This document shows, in pieces, positions 55,609 through 64,000 of a stretch of DNA of 64,000 nucleotides. The DNA is from Actinokineospora fastidiosa (lineage in GTDB: Bacteria; Actinomycetota; Actinomycetes; Mycobacteriales; Pseudonocardiaceae), in assembly GCF_014648415.1 (NCBI RefSeq), contig NZ_BMRB01000006.1, forward strand, positions 248,001 through 312,000. Reading direction: 5' to 3'. Positions within the stretch are counted from its first letter, which is position 1; every line of letters begins with the position of its first letter. Made by a program: the position numbers and the translations under genes. The notes under the pieces were generated by a model that ran no database searches, was not told where the DNA came from, and saw nothing but the letters and a program-made list of their open reading frames with translations.

Positions 55609-58319
55609 TCGGGAAGCTGATCGACCACGCGGCCGCGCTGCTGCCTGCGCAGGGTCCGCTGCAGACGTTCATCCACCACAACCCGCTGCACGCGTTCGAG
55701 GACATGGAGTTCACCGACGCGGTCGCCGCCGCGGCCCGGCTCCACGGGACCGAGCCCTACCAGAGCGAACGCGCCTTCCACGACCTGATGCGCCAGGGCC
55801 GCGTCCAGACCGCCGACATCGACGCCGTCGTCGCCGAAGAGGTCGACGACGGCGGACGCGTGATCATTCCCGGCGGGCCGAACCGCGCGGTGTTCCACTG
55901 CGAGCGCCTGCACCACTGGGTCGACGTGCCCGCCAGCGAGCGCGTGCCGTGGCTGCTGGCCGAGACCGACGCGCTGACGGCGGTGACCCCGCTCGCCTCG
56001 GCGGAGCGCCGCGCCGCGCTCGCCGGAACGGACCTCGGCGCGCTGTGGCGCCACCTGGCCGCCCTCGCGCCGCAGAAGGTGGCCGGGCCGCCGGGCGTGC
56101 GGCCGAGGGACCGGCTGCTGGCCGCCACCGGGGCCGACGCCGACCACCTCGCCCATCCCGTGCTGATCCGCGTCACCGCCGCGTTCCTCGACCAGGGCGT
56201 GGCCCACTGGCCGATGCCCGCGCGCGACCACGGCCTGCTCGCGGCGTTCCGCGCGCTTTATGGGCGGAGACTGCCCGACCAGGGGAGCTGGGACGCCGAG
56301 ACCACGATCCGGTGGGCACTGGGCGAACTCGGCGTGGCCGAGGCGGACTGGGCCGAGGTCATCCAGGACACGCTGCTGTCCCTGCCGGGCTGGGCGGGCA
56401 TGGTGCGCCACCTCGAACACCGGCCCGACAGCGCGCCGGTCGCCGCGCCGCCCGCCCGGCTCGCCGACTACCTCGCGGTGCAGCTGATCCTCGACGTGGT
56501 CGCCGCGCGGTCGATCGCGGCGCTGCCCCGGCGCGCGGTCCCGGAGCCGGGGCCGGACCTCGCGCTGGTGTACGAGGCGTTCGTGCTGGCCCAGGTCATG
56601 CCGGTCGCGGTGGCCGCGCTCGCCGACCCCCGGCACGCCGCTGCCTGGCTCGGCGCGGTCGCCGAGTGCGACGACCGGCGCAGGCGGTGGCTGCTGCACC
56701 TGGCCTACGAGCGCCGCCACCGCGAGGACGTCCTGGGCTCGCTCGTCGCCCACCAGCGGCTCGCCCGGCCCGCGCCCGCGCCCGCGTGGCAGGCGGTGTT
56801 CTGCCTGGACGAGCGCGAGGAGTCGCTGCGCAGGCACCTGGAGGAGACGGACCCGGAGGTGGCGACGTTCGGCGCGGCGGGCTTCTTCGGCGTCGCCATG
56901 CGCTATCGGGGCCATCGCGATGTGCGGGAGCGTCCACTGTGCCCGGTCGTGGTAACGCCCACGAAGACGGTCACGGAGGTGGCCGACACGCGGCATCGCC
57001 CGACCCTGCGGGCGCGGTGGCGCAGGCACCTGCACGTGGGGTCGCGCACCCTGGGTCGCGGCGGGCTTCTGGCTCTGATGCTCGGGATCGGGCATGCTCT
57101 TGTCCTTATCGGACGGTGCTTGTTCCCGAGCGCGGCGCATCGGGTGTTCGACCGGTCCGCTCCGGCGCGGAACACCAGACTCGTCCTGGAGCCGGAGTTC
57201 AGCGTCACGGAGATGGCGGACGTGGTCGCCGGGATCACGCGGGCGACCGGGCTGGCGGCGGGCTTCGCGCCGCTCGTGCTCGTGGTGGGACACGGGTCGA
57301 CCAGCATGAACAACCCGCACGAGTCCGCGCACGACTGCGGCGCGACCGGGGGCGGGCGCGGCGGGCCGAACGCGCGCGCCTTCGCCGCGATGGCCAACCA
57401 CCCGGGCGTGCGCGCGCGGCTGCGGGAATCGGGCGTGGACATCCCGGAGGGGACCTGGTTCGTCGGTGCGTACCACAACACGGCGGACGACACGGTGGCG
57501 TACTTCGACACCGACCTGGTGCCCGCGCCGCGCGCCGCCGACCTCGACCGGGCGCGCGCGGCCCTGGCGGCCGCGTGCGCGGCGGACGCGCACGAGCGCT
57601 GCAGACGGTTCGGGTCGGCCCCGGCCGACCTGCCCGCGCACCGCGCGCTCGGCCACGTGCTGCGGCACTCCGTCGACCTCTCCCAGCCGCGCCCGGAGTA
57701 CGGCCACGCGACGAACGCCGTCTGCCTCATCGGCGAACGCTCCCTCACCCGCGGCCTGTTCCTGGACCGACGCGCGTTCCTGGTGTCGTACGACCGCGAC
57801 CTCGACCCCGACCAGACCCTCCTGGACGCCTTGCTGCGCGCGGCGGGCCCGGTGTGCGCCGGGATCAACCTGGAGTACTACTTCAGCTTCGCCGATCCCG
57901 TGGGCTACGGGTGCGGGACGAAGCTCCCGCACAACATCGTGGGCCTGCTCGGCGTGATGGACGGACACGCATCCGACCTGCGCACCGGGCTGCCCTGGCA
58001 GATGGTCGAGATCCACGAGCCGGTCCGCCTCCTGCTGGTCGTCCGCGCCGCCCCCCGCCCCCTCCTCGACCTCTGCCTCCGCGACCCCGCCCTCGCCCGC
58101 CTGGTGGGCAACGGCTGGATCCGCCTGGTCGCCTGGAACCCCGAGGACGACACACTCCACCTCTTCACCGACGGCGCCTTCGACCCGTACACCCCGGCCG
58201 ACGTCCCGCTGCCGGTCGTCACCACCTCCCAGGCCGCCTACGCAGGCCAACGCGGCCCGGCCCCCTACGCCCACGTCCGATCCCCCCACCCCGCCCCCGT
58301 CCTGGACGGCACTCCATGA
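55605..58319 (+). CDS. dabA: DabA (DUF2309), carbonic-anhydrase-like subunit of DAB Ci pump
   Basis: A 904-residue cytoplasmic subunit of the DAB inorganic carbon accumulation system, thought to hydrate CO2 to bicarbonate vectorially with the help of its membrane partner. IHHNPLHAFEDMEF at the N-terminus is characteristic. The four zinc ligands of the family can be placed: Cys and Asp in VFCLDEREESLRR, His in VVGHGSTSMNNP, and Cys 15 residues later in AHDCGATGG. The second Cys of the usual DCGACGG is Thr here. GTG start overlapping the SulP stop; its stop overlaps the next start (ATGA). Confidence 0.9.
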
Positions 58320-58810
58320 CCGGCGGTTCAGCGGCGGCCAGGACAACCCCAGCCGCCCGACACGCCCACGACAGCACCCACGCCCAACCCGGTGCGGCGA
58401 AGGTCCCACTGGCTGCCCTAGCCGGCGGGGCGAAGACCCCGACGGATGGGATGGTCGGTCGGGCAAAGAGCCCCACGGACGCGCTGGCCTGCCGCGCGAA
58501 GACCCCCACGGACGGGTTGGCTGGCCGGGCAAGGAATCCCAAGCTGGCCGCGAGAGCGAAGCCCCTGTCCGGCGGTGGGGCGAAAGCCGCAGCGGGTGAC
58601 CCTGCCGATGCGATGAAGGTCGCGGCGAGTGGTCTGCCCGGCCGGGTGAAGGTCCCGTCGGGTGTTCCAGGCGGCTGGGCGAAGGCCGCATCCCGGCTAG
58701 ACGGAAGGCGCAAGCGCTTGCGGTGGGAGGTTCGTCCTCGTGGCGGCCACACCACCCGGCGGGGCCTCCGCGCTCCCCTCCCACCGAACACCCCCGGTGG
58801 TGTGCGATGA
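58316..58810 (+). CDS. basic repeat protein between DabA and its membrane partner, unrecognised
   Basis: A 164-residue frame that begins with an ATGA overlap on the dabA stop and ends with an ATGA overlap on the next gene, so translation is coupled at both ends. The product is strongly basic and rich in Ala, Gly, Lys, Arg and Pro. Three 11-residue repeats are clear, AKTPTDGMVGR-AKSPTDALAC-R, then AKTPTDGLAGR, with looser AK/VK-containing copies after them. No hydrophobic helix, no known domain. It could be an unstructured linker subunit, or a relaxed spacer that merely stays open. Coupling at both ends favours expression. Confidence 0.5.
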   Translation: MTGGSAAARTTPAARHAHDSTHAQPGAAKVPLAALAGGAKTPTDGMVGRAKSPTDALACRAKTPTDGLAGRARNPKLAARAKPLSGGGAKAAAGDPADAMKVAASGLPGRVKVPSGVPGGWAKAASRLDGRRKRLRWEVRPRGGHTTRRGLRAPLPPNTPGGVR

Positions 58811-59889
58811 CCGGCTGGTACCTGGCACCACTCGCCCCGTTCGTCGGGTTCGCCGGTATGGGCGTGGCGGCGTGGTTCGGCGTGCGGCTGCCCGAACGGC
58901 TGGTCTCCTGGGTCACCGTCAGCGGCTGCGCGGCGGCCGCGCTGGGCGCGTGGTTCGCCGAAGGCTGGCTGGAGCGGTCGTTCGTCGTGCTCGTCGGGGT
59001 GCTCGGCGCCCTGATCGGGATGTTCTCGCGGCGGTATCTGCATCGGGAGCCGGGGTTCCTGCGGTTCCACCTCCTGCTCTGCCTGTTCGTCGCCGCGGCC
59101 GAGGTGGTCGTGGTGGCGCACGACCTCCGCCAGACGCTGGTCGGGTGGGAGGTGTGCGGGCTCGCCTCCGCCCTGTTGATCGCCTTCTTCCACCAGCGGC
59201 GCGGACCGCTCGACCACGGGCTGCGGGCGTTCTGCGTCTACCAGCTGTGCGACATCGGGCTCGTCCTGCTGGTCACACTCCCCCACGCGCCCGCACCGGT
59301 CGCGGGTGGGCTGGTGCTGCTCGCGGCCATCGGCAAGTCCGCGCAGTTCCCCCTCGGCGGGTGGCTGCCGCGCGCGATGGAGGGGCCGACGCCGTCCAGC
59401 GCGATCTTCTACGGCGCCATCTCGGTCAGCCTCGGCCCCTATCTCCTCCTGCACACCCGACCCCTCTGGGACGCCTCGACCCTCGCGCACGCCGCGATCA
59501 TCACCGTCGGTGTCCTCACCGCCCTCCACGCCACCGTCATCGCGCGCGTCCAGACCGACATCAAAAGCGCCCTCGCCTACGCATCGATGACCCAGGTGGC
59601 GCTGGTCTTCATCGAGGTCGGACTCGGCTGGACCGTGCTGGCCGCGGTCCACCTCGCCGCGCACGCCGTGCTGCGCACCGGGCAGTTCCTGCGCTCCCCC
59701 AGCCTGCTCCACGACCACCACCTGCTCGAACAGGACCTCGCGGGCCCCCTTCCCCCCACCGGCCGGTTCTTCACCGCCCTTCCGGAGCCCGCGCGCATCC
59801 GCCTCTACCGCTACGGCATCGCCCGCGGCCACACCGACACCCTGCCGCGCGCCATCACGCACCTGCTCCGCAAGGCGGCCAGGCGATGA
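58807..59889 (+). CDS. NuoL/DabB-like membrane subunit, first half
   Basis: A 360-residue polytopic protein related to the proton-conducting subunits of complex I and to DabB. It shows VGWEVCGLASALLIAFFHQRRG, KSAQFPLGGWLPRAMEGPTPSSAIFYG (the Lys and Pro of the antiporter core) and DIKSALAYASMTQVALVF. DabB proteins are usually around 500 residues in one chain; this one ends early and is followed by a second membrane subunit. It is expected to feed proton-motive force to DabA. ATG start overlapping the previous stop. Confidence 0.8.
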   Translation: MTGWYLAPLAPFVGFAGMGVAAWFGVRLPERLVSWVTVSGCAAAALGAWFAEGWLERSFVVLVGVLGALIGMFSRRYLHREPGFLRFHLLLCLFVAAAEVVVVAHDLRQTLVGWEVCGLASALLIAFFHQRRGPLDHGLRAFCVYQLCDIGLVLLVTLPHAPAPVAGGLVLLAAIGKSAQFPLGGWLPRAMEGPTPSSAIFYGAISVSLGPYLLLHTRPLWDASTLAHAAIITVGVLTALHATVIARVQTDIKSALAYASMTQVALVFIEVGLGWTVLAAVHLAAHAVLRTGQFLRSPSLLHDHHLLEQDLAGPLPPTGRFFTALPEPARIRLYRYGIARGHTDTLPRAITHLLRKAARR

Positions 59890-60959
59890 TCTCCCTGACC
59901 GCGCTCGCGATCTCGGTCCTCTGGGCCGTCGCCGCGCTCTCCTCGGGCACCCGGGCGACACCCGCCGCCGCCCGACGGACCGCCGCCTGCTGGGCGACCG
60001 GCCTGCTCGCCGTGTCCCTGATCCCCGCCGTCGCCAGGCCCGCGGACCCGCTCGGCGCCTGGCTGGGACTGCCCATCGCCGCATGGGCGCCGGGCACGGC
60101 GCTGGCCGCGGTCTGCGTCTGCGGCCTGCTCGCCACCGCGCTGGCCCCCGCGGCCGACCACCCGCCGCGCACCGTGGCGCTGGTCTGCCTGCTGTTCGCC
60201 GCGGCCACGGGCCATCTCGCCGTCCGGCACCCGGTGGCCGACGCGCTGCTCTGGGCCTGCTCGATCGCGCTGGCCTGGCCGTTCCTGCGCGGCCCCGGCT
60301 ACCTCATGGCCCAGGCCGCGGGCATGGCCTGCGCCGGCTGGGGCGTCCCGCTCGGCGCGCTGGCCCGCTCGGTCGCCTGGACGACCCGCGCGCCGATGGC
60401 CGTGCTCGTCGCGGTGACCGCCGTCCCGGTGCACGCCACGGCCTTGCCCACCCCGGTGCGCACCGCGGCGGCGGCGTTCGCGGCCGTGGCCGCCGCCTAC
60501 GCCCTCGCCCAGGTCGACGTCCGGCGCGTGCTCGCCGGGCTGGCGCTGTCGCTCAACGGCTTCCTGCTCGCGGGCGTCGCCTGGCAGGCGCTGGCCATCG
60601 CCGTCTCCGGCCTGGCGATGACCACCGCCGCCCTGGAGGCCCGCCGCGGCGGCCTGTCGCTGGCGATCCCGAACGGCAGCCTGACCGAGACACCCCGGCT
60701 GGCGGTCGCGTTCCTCGTGTTCGGCCTGGCCGCCGTGGGCTTTCCGCCCCTGCTCGGGTTCGCGGGCGTCCACCACGCCATCGAGGCGACACCGCTGCTG
60801 GCGCTGGCCGCGGCCGTCAACGGGATCACCGTGCTGCGCGCGTTCCTGCGCCTGTTCGGCGGCGTGGTCCACCGCACCGGCGAGCACGACCTGACCCGCA
60901 TGGAGCGCTACGCCGTCACGATCGCGGCCGCCACCCTCGTCGCGGGGGTGCTGGTCTAG
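59886..60959 (+). CDS. complex-I-like membrane subunit, second partner of DabA
   Basis: A 357-residue protein with about ten hydrophobic helices and few charged residues. FLVFGLAAVGFPPLLGFAGVHHAIE resembles the late helices of NuoM/NuoN-type proteins, and VNGITVLRAFLRLFGG is similar to their C-terminal end. The ATG overlaps the previous stop (ATGA). Together the two halves are longer than a usual DabB, so this may be a two-chain membrane module. No clear antiporter Lys was picked out in it. Confidence 0.65.
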   Translation: MISLTALAISVLWAVAALSSGTRATPAAARRTAACWATGLLAVSLIPAVARPADPLGAWLGLPIAAWAPGTALAAVCVCGLLATALAPAADHPPRTVALVCLLFAAATGHLAVRHPVADALLWACSIALAWPFLRGPGYLMAQAAGMACAGWGVPLGALARSVAWTTRAPMAVLVAVTAVPVHATALPTPVRTAAAAFAAVAAAYALAQVDVRRVLAGLALSLNGFLLAGVAWQALAIAVSGLAMTTAALEARRGGLSLAIPNGSLTETPRLAVAFLVFGLAAVGFPPLLGFAGVHHAIEATPLLALAAAVNGITVLRAFLRLFGGVVHRTGEHDLTRMERYAVTIAAATLVAGVLV

Positions 60960-60977
60960 GCGCGGACACTGGTCGGC

Positions 60978-62903
60978 ATGAGGCATCCACTCGTGCACGA
61001 CCTGGTCGTCACCACGGCCGCGCCGTCGGTGCTGCTCTGCGGGCAGGACGGCCAGCTGCGCGGCACGGGCGCGCACGGCCTGCTGCACGGCGACCGCAGG
61101 GTCCTCTCCGGGGCCGTGCTGACCGTGGACGGCCGCGAGCCGGAGGTCATCTCGGGCCGGGACGGCTTCCTCGGCCTGCTCCGCGACCTCGACCCCGGCG
61201 CCGACCCGACGGCCAGGGTCTGGCGCAGGCGGACGCTGCGCCCCGGCGTCCTGACCGAGCGGCTGGAGCTGGAGCTGCCCGCCGGGGAGCACACCGTCGA
61301 GGTGGTGCTGTGGGCGGACCTCGCCGGGATCGAGCACGTCCGCTCCGGCGTCGAGGACCCCGCGGTGCCCGCGCTGGCCGACGGCTGGGCCGCGCGCGGC
61401 CTGCGCGCCCGGGTGCGCGCGCCCGGCGCCGACCTGCTCCCCCGCGGCGACGAGCTGGTGCTGCGCTGGACGCCCACCGGTCCGGCCAGTCTGGAGTGGA
61501 CGCTCGAAGTGGACGACCCGGACGCGGTGTTCGCCGCAGCGGCCTCGGTCGTGCCCCGCCCGGAGGTCGTCTGCGACGACCCGCGCCTGGCGGCCGTGGT
61601 GAGCCGCGCCGTCGACGACCTCGACTCGCTGCTGCTCGCCGACGGCCCCGACACCTTCGCCGCCGCGGGAGCTCCCTGGTACCTGACCCTGTTCGGCCGC
61701 GACAGCCTGTGGACCGCCCGGCTGGGCCTGCCGTGGACGACGGCGCTCGCGGGCTCCACCCTGCGGGTCCTGGCCCGCGTGCAGGGCGTCAGGCACGACC
61801 CGGCGACCGGAGAGGCGCCCGGCAAGATCCCGCACGAGCGCCGCCGCGCGGGGTTCCGGCTGGGCGGGATGGTCCTGCCGCCGCTGTACTACGGCACCAT
61901 CGACGCCACCGCGCTGTGGGTATGCCTGCTGAGCGACGCCCACCGCCACGGCCTGCCCGACGACGAGGTCCGAGCCCTGCTGCCCGCCCTGCGCCGCGCC
62001 CTGGCGTGGATCGCCGAGTCCGGCGGCCGCTACGTCGACGAGACCGGGCAGGGCCTGGCCAACCAGGGCTGGAAGGACTCCGTCGACGCGGTCCGCTTCG
62101 CCGACGGCAGCTTCGCCGTGCCGCCGATCGCGCTGGCCGAGGTCCAGGGCTACAACCACGAGGCGCTGGTCGCGGGCGCGGCCCTGCTGGAGCGCTTCGG
62201 CGAGGACCCCGGCGGCCACCGCGCCGAGGCCGACCGCGTAGCCGCCGACTTCCGGGCCCGGTTCTGGGTCGACGGCGTCCCCGCCATGGCCGTCGACGGC
62301 ACGGGCGCGCCGGTCGACTCCCCGGCCAGCAACATGGCGCACCTGCTCGGCACCGGCATCCTCACCCCGGCCGAGTCCGCCGCCGTCGCCGCGCGGATCG
62401 CCGAACCCGATCTGACCACCCCGTACGGCCTGCGCACCATGTCTGACCGGGTGGCGGCCTACAACCCGCTGAGCTACCACTGCGGCTCGATCTGGCCGCA
62501 CGACACCGCGATCGCCATCCGGGCGCTGGCCGAGGACGGCTTCGGCGACCAGGCCGCCGACCTGGCCGCCCGGCTGGTCCGCGCGGGCGCGGCCATCGGC
62601 GAACTCCCCGAGCTGTACGCGGGCTACGCCGACGGGCCCGCGCCGATCCCGTACCCGGCGGCGTGCCGACCGCAGGCGTGGTCGTCGGCCGCCGCGCTCA
62701 CGGTCCTCACCGCGCTGCTGGGCCTGCGCGTCGACGGGCGGGAGATCACCGTCCGACCGCCGCGCCCGATGCCGCTGGGCGCGCTGGCGGTGTCCGGGAT
62801 CCCGCTGCCCGGCGGCGAACTGGCCGTCGCGGTCGACCGGGACGGGACCGTCCTGAGCGCGACCGCGCCGGAGGCGTATCGGATCAGGCGGGCGGACCCG
62901 TAA
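60978..62903 (+). CDS. glycogen-debranching-type glycosidase
   Basis: A 641-residue protein with an N-terminal glycogen-debranching beta domain (VVTTAAPSVLLCGQDGQLRG, HGLLHGDRRVLSG, ERLELELPAGEHTVEVVL) and a C-terminal (alpha/alpha)6 catalytic domain. APWYLTLFGRDSLWTARLGLPW holds a likely acidic catalytic residue; GKIPHERR, QGLANQGWKDS and NPLSYHCGSIWPHDTAIA are typical of amylo-alpha-1,6-glucosidase-like enzymes. Probably cytoplasmic, since no signal peptide is seen. Starts 18 bp after the Dab operon and may be read through from it. Confidence 0.82.
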   Translation: MRHPLVHDLVVTTAAPSVLLCGQDGQLRGTGAHGLLHGDRRVLSGAVLTVDGREPEVISGRDGFLGLLRDLDPGADPTARVWRRRTLRPGVLTERLELELPAGEHTVEVVLWADLAGIEHVRSGVEDPAVPALADGWAARGLRARVRAPGADLLPRGDELVLRWTPTGPASLEWTLEVDDPDAVFAAAASVVPRPEVVCDDPRLAAVVSRAVDDLDSLLLADGPDTFAAAGAPWYLTLFGRDSLWTARLGLPWTTALAGSTLRVLARVQGVRHDPATGEAPGKIPHERRRAGFRLGGMVLPPLYYGTIDATALWVCLLSDAHRHGLPDDEVRALLPALRRALAWIAESGGRYVDETGQGLANQGWKDSVDAVRFADGSFAVPPIALAEVQGYNHEALVAGAALLERFGEDPGGHRAEADRVAADFRARFWVDGVPAMAVDGTGAPVDSPASNMAHLLGTGILTPAESAAVAARIAEPDLTTPYGLRTMSDRVAAYNPLSYHCGSIWPHDTAIAIRALAEDGFGDQAADLAARLVRAGAAIGELPELYAGYADGPAPIPYPAACRPQAWSSAAALTVLTALLGLRVDGREITVRPPRPMPLGALAVSGIPLPGGELAVAVDRDGTVLSATAPEAYRIRRADP

Positions 62904-62986
62904 GATCATCTGAGTACGATGGGCTCACCCGGGGTTGAACCACCAGCCCGGAGTCCGTCCGACACCGTGATGGCAGGCGGTCCCCG

Positions 62987-63298
62987 ATGGCTGACGGCGC
63001 GGTCCAGGTCCTGGTGACGCTGCGCGCGCGAGGACCGGCGGCCCGGATCTGCGGCGCGCTCGACGCGACGACGACCGCGGCCGCGCTGGCCGAGCTGACG
63101 CCGCTGCTGCGGCTGCCCGGCTCCGCGCTGGAGCTCGACCTGTCCGAGGTCTCCTTCTGCGACTCCGCGGGCCTGCGCATGCTGATCGACCTGCAGACGA
63201 CGGTGACCGCGGCGGGAAGGTCGCTGGTCATCGCCGACCGGGGCGCGGTCGTCGCCCGGGTGCTCGAGCTGACCGGGACCGAGAGCCTATTCGCCTGA
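62987..63298 (+). CDS. STAS-domain anti-sigma factor antagonist
   Basis: A 103-residue single STAS domain. The phospho-acceptor Ser60 lies in VSFCDSAGLRMLIDL, the core motif of SpoIIAA/RsbV-like antagonists that free a sigma factor when unphosphorylated. No matching anti-sigma kinase gene is in the window. The ATG has little ribosome-site support. The last 12 bp overlap the convergent gene. Confidence 0.85.
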   Translation: MADGAVQVLVTLRARGPAARICGALDATTTAAALAELTPLLRLPGSALELDLSEVSFCDSAGLRMLIDLQTTVTAAGRSLVIADRGAVVARVLELTGTESLFA

Positions 63299-63757
63299 GC
63301 GGTCCGAGGCGGGCCACACGTAGGGCAGGTCCGGCGGCACGTCCGGGAACAGCCGCCGGTAGTGGTCGGGGGCCTTGCGCACCAGCGCGGACTGGTGGCT
63401 CAGGTGGACCGACGCGTCCCCCAGCCACGGCGGCACCTCCCCCGCCGCGCACAGCTCCCACTGCCCGCGCACCTCGGCGATGTCCCTGGCCCGCCCCAGG
63501 TCAGCCCGCAGCGTCGCCGCGCACGTGTCGGCGTGGCCCGCGGCGCACCAGACGGCGCAGATCTCCAGCCCGTACCGGACCAGCGCCTCCTCGTACCCCG
63601 ACCACATCCGCACGGCCGGGTGCCGCCGCCACCCGTACCCGGGCACGGTGAGCCCGCGCAGCACCTGGATCGCCTCGACCCGCTGCTTGCCGAGCCGCTT
63701 GGGGTCCAGCACCCGGGCGGTCGCGGCGAAGTCGGCGTAGGGCAGGAAGGTCTGCAT
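63287..63757 (-). CDS. MSMEG_6728-family protein
   Basis: A 156-residue protein starting MQTFLPYADFAATARVLDPKRLGKQRVEAIQVLRGL, followed by GYGWRRHPAVRMWSGYEEALVRYG. This is an actinobacterial family distantly related to pyrimidine-dimer endonucleases; function not established. The ATG overlaps the TGA of the upstream TspO-like gene, so the two are coupled. The C-terminus overlaps the STAS gene by 12 bp. Confidence 0.85.
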   Translation of the reverse strand: MQTFLPYADFAATARVLDPKRLGKQRVEAIQVLRGLTVPGYGWRRHPAVRMWSGYEEALVRYGLEICAVWCAAGHADTCAATLRADLGRARDIAEVRGQWELCAAGEVPPWLGDASVHLSHQSALVRKAPDHYRRLFPDVPPDLPYVWPASDRSGE

Positions 63758-64000
63758 CAGTTGAGCACCACGATCGCGGCGTTCAGCGCCGTGGCGTAGC
63801 CGACCCACAGCGCGTACGGCACCAGCAGCGCGCCCGCGACCCTGTGCAGGCGGAAGAACCACCCGGTCAGCACGACGACGGCGACCAGCAGCACGACGAT
63901 GTCCACGAGGGCGAGCCCGTACTCGCGCGCGGCGAAGAACAGCGGCGTCCACGCGGCGTTGAGCAGGAGTTGGGCGGCGTACAGCACCATCGCGGGGCCC
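63757..64000 (-). CDS. TspO/MBR-family membrane protein, 5' end outside window
   Basis: The last ~80 residues of a TspO/MBR protein, a five-helix membrane protein that binds porphyrins and related ligands. LYAAQLLLNAAWTPLFF, LALVDIVVLLVAVVV, and VAGALLVPYALWVGYATALNAAIVVLN correspond to its last three helices. The frame is still open at the window edge. Its stop overlaps the start of the MSMEG_6728-family gene. Confidence 0.85.
   Translation of the reverse strand, partial: GPAMVLYAAQLLLNAAWTPLFFAAREYGLALVDIVVLLVAVVVLTGWFFRLHRVAGALLVPYALWVGYATALNAAIVVLN

Noticed and set aside
59811-62909. 1032-residue minus-strand open frame
   Set aside because: Antisense to the Dab membrane subunits and the debranching enzyme; composition is an artefact of codon bias.

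Overview
The window is high-GC DNA packed with GTG starts, stop/start overlaps (GTGA, ATGA) and TANNNT -10 boxes placed 6-8 nt before start codons (leaderless transcripts). This is typical of an actinomycete. Conserved gene orders (argS-lysA-hom-thrC-thrB-rho; rpmE-prfA-prmC; wecA-atpIBEFHAGDC-DUF2550-adenosyltransferase-murA), an Rho with a long Arg/Gly/Asp-rich insert and a MurA with Asp117 point to Pseudonocardiales or a close relative. That placement is an inference from gene content, not a computed phylogeny. No tRNA, rRNA, CRISPR array or transposase was seen.

Layout. 1-2806: the 3' end of a gamma-glutamyltransferase gene, then 1.3 kb of repeat-rich apparently non-coding DNA. 2807-12240: a B12-dependent ethylmalonyl-CoA mutase (MeaA), an ectoine/hydroxyectoine ABC importer (ehuBCDA), a secreted lipase, a crotonase-like protein and a secreted GH18 chitinase with a DasR-type operator. 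12395-15060: two membrane proteins divergent from a NarL-type two-component system. 15039-20380: murA, a PduO-type adenosyltransferase and DUF2550, normally near neighbours, are separated here by a TIR-domain gene and a two-gene ATP-grasp RiPP locus. Between those two cargos lie degenerate copies of the 3' ends of DUF2550 and the adenosyltransferase gene, which suggests stepwise insertion at a hotspot. 20015-27796: the complete ATP synthase operon on the minus strand. 28063-36058: wecA, a threonylcarbamoyl-AMP synthase, prmC, prfA and rpmE, interrupted by a methyltransferase, a TPR membrane protein, a secreted protein and a second lipase. 36278-38608: a GT87-like mannosyltransferase overlapped by an antisense membrane gene, and an ArsR/SRPBCC pair with a clear operator. 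38700-47485: rho and the aspartate-family amino-acid operon. 47545-53510: two DUF3105 proteins, a DUF305 protein, a CDF metal exporter with an operator inside its promoter, an old yellow enzyme with a divergent MarR regulator, and a deazaflavin-dependent nitroreductase.

53716-60959 is a coupled operon for inorganic carbon accumulation: a small secreted protein, a SulP anion transporter, DabA (DUF2309), an unrecognised basic repeat protein joined by ATGA overlaps to both neighbours, and two half-length complex-I-like membrane subunits in place of one DabB. 60978-64000 holds a glycogen-debranching-type glycosidase, a STAS anti-sigma antagonist, an MSMEG_6728-family protein and a TspO/MBR protein cut by the window edge.

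Functional links: the adenosyltransferase makes the cofactor MeaA needs; ehuBCDA serves osmolyte uptake; the Dab operon may supply bicarbonate or CO2 to carboxylases. The most unusual parts are the 16.9-19.6 kb insertion hotspot with its minimal RiPP pair, and the unnamed repeat protein inside the Dab operon.
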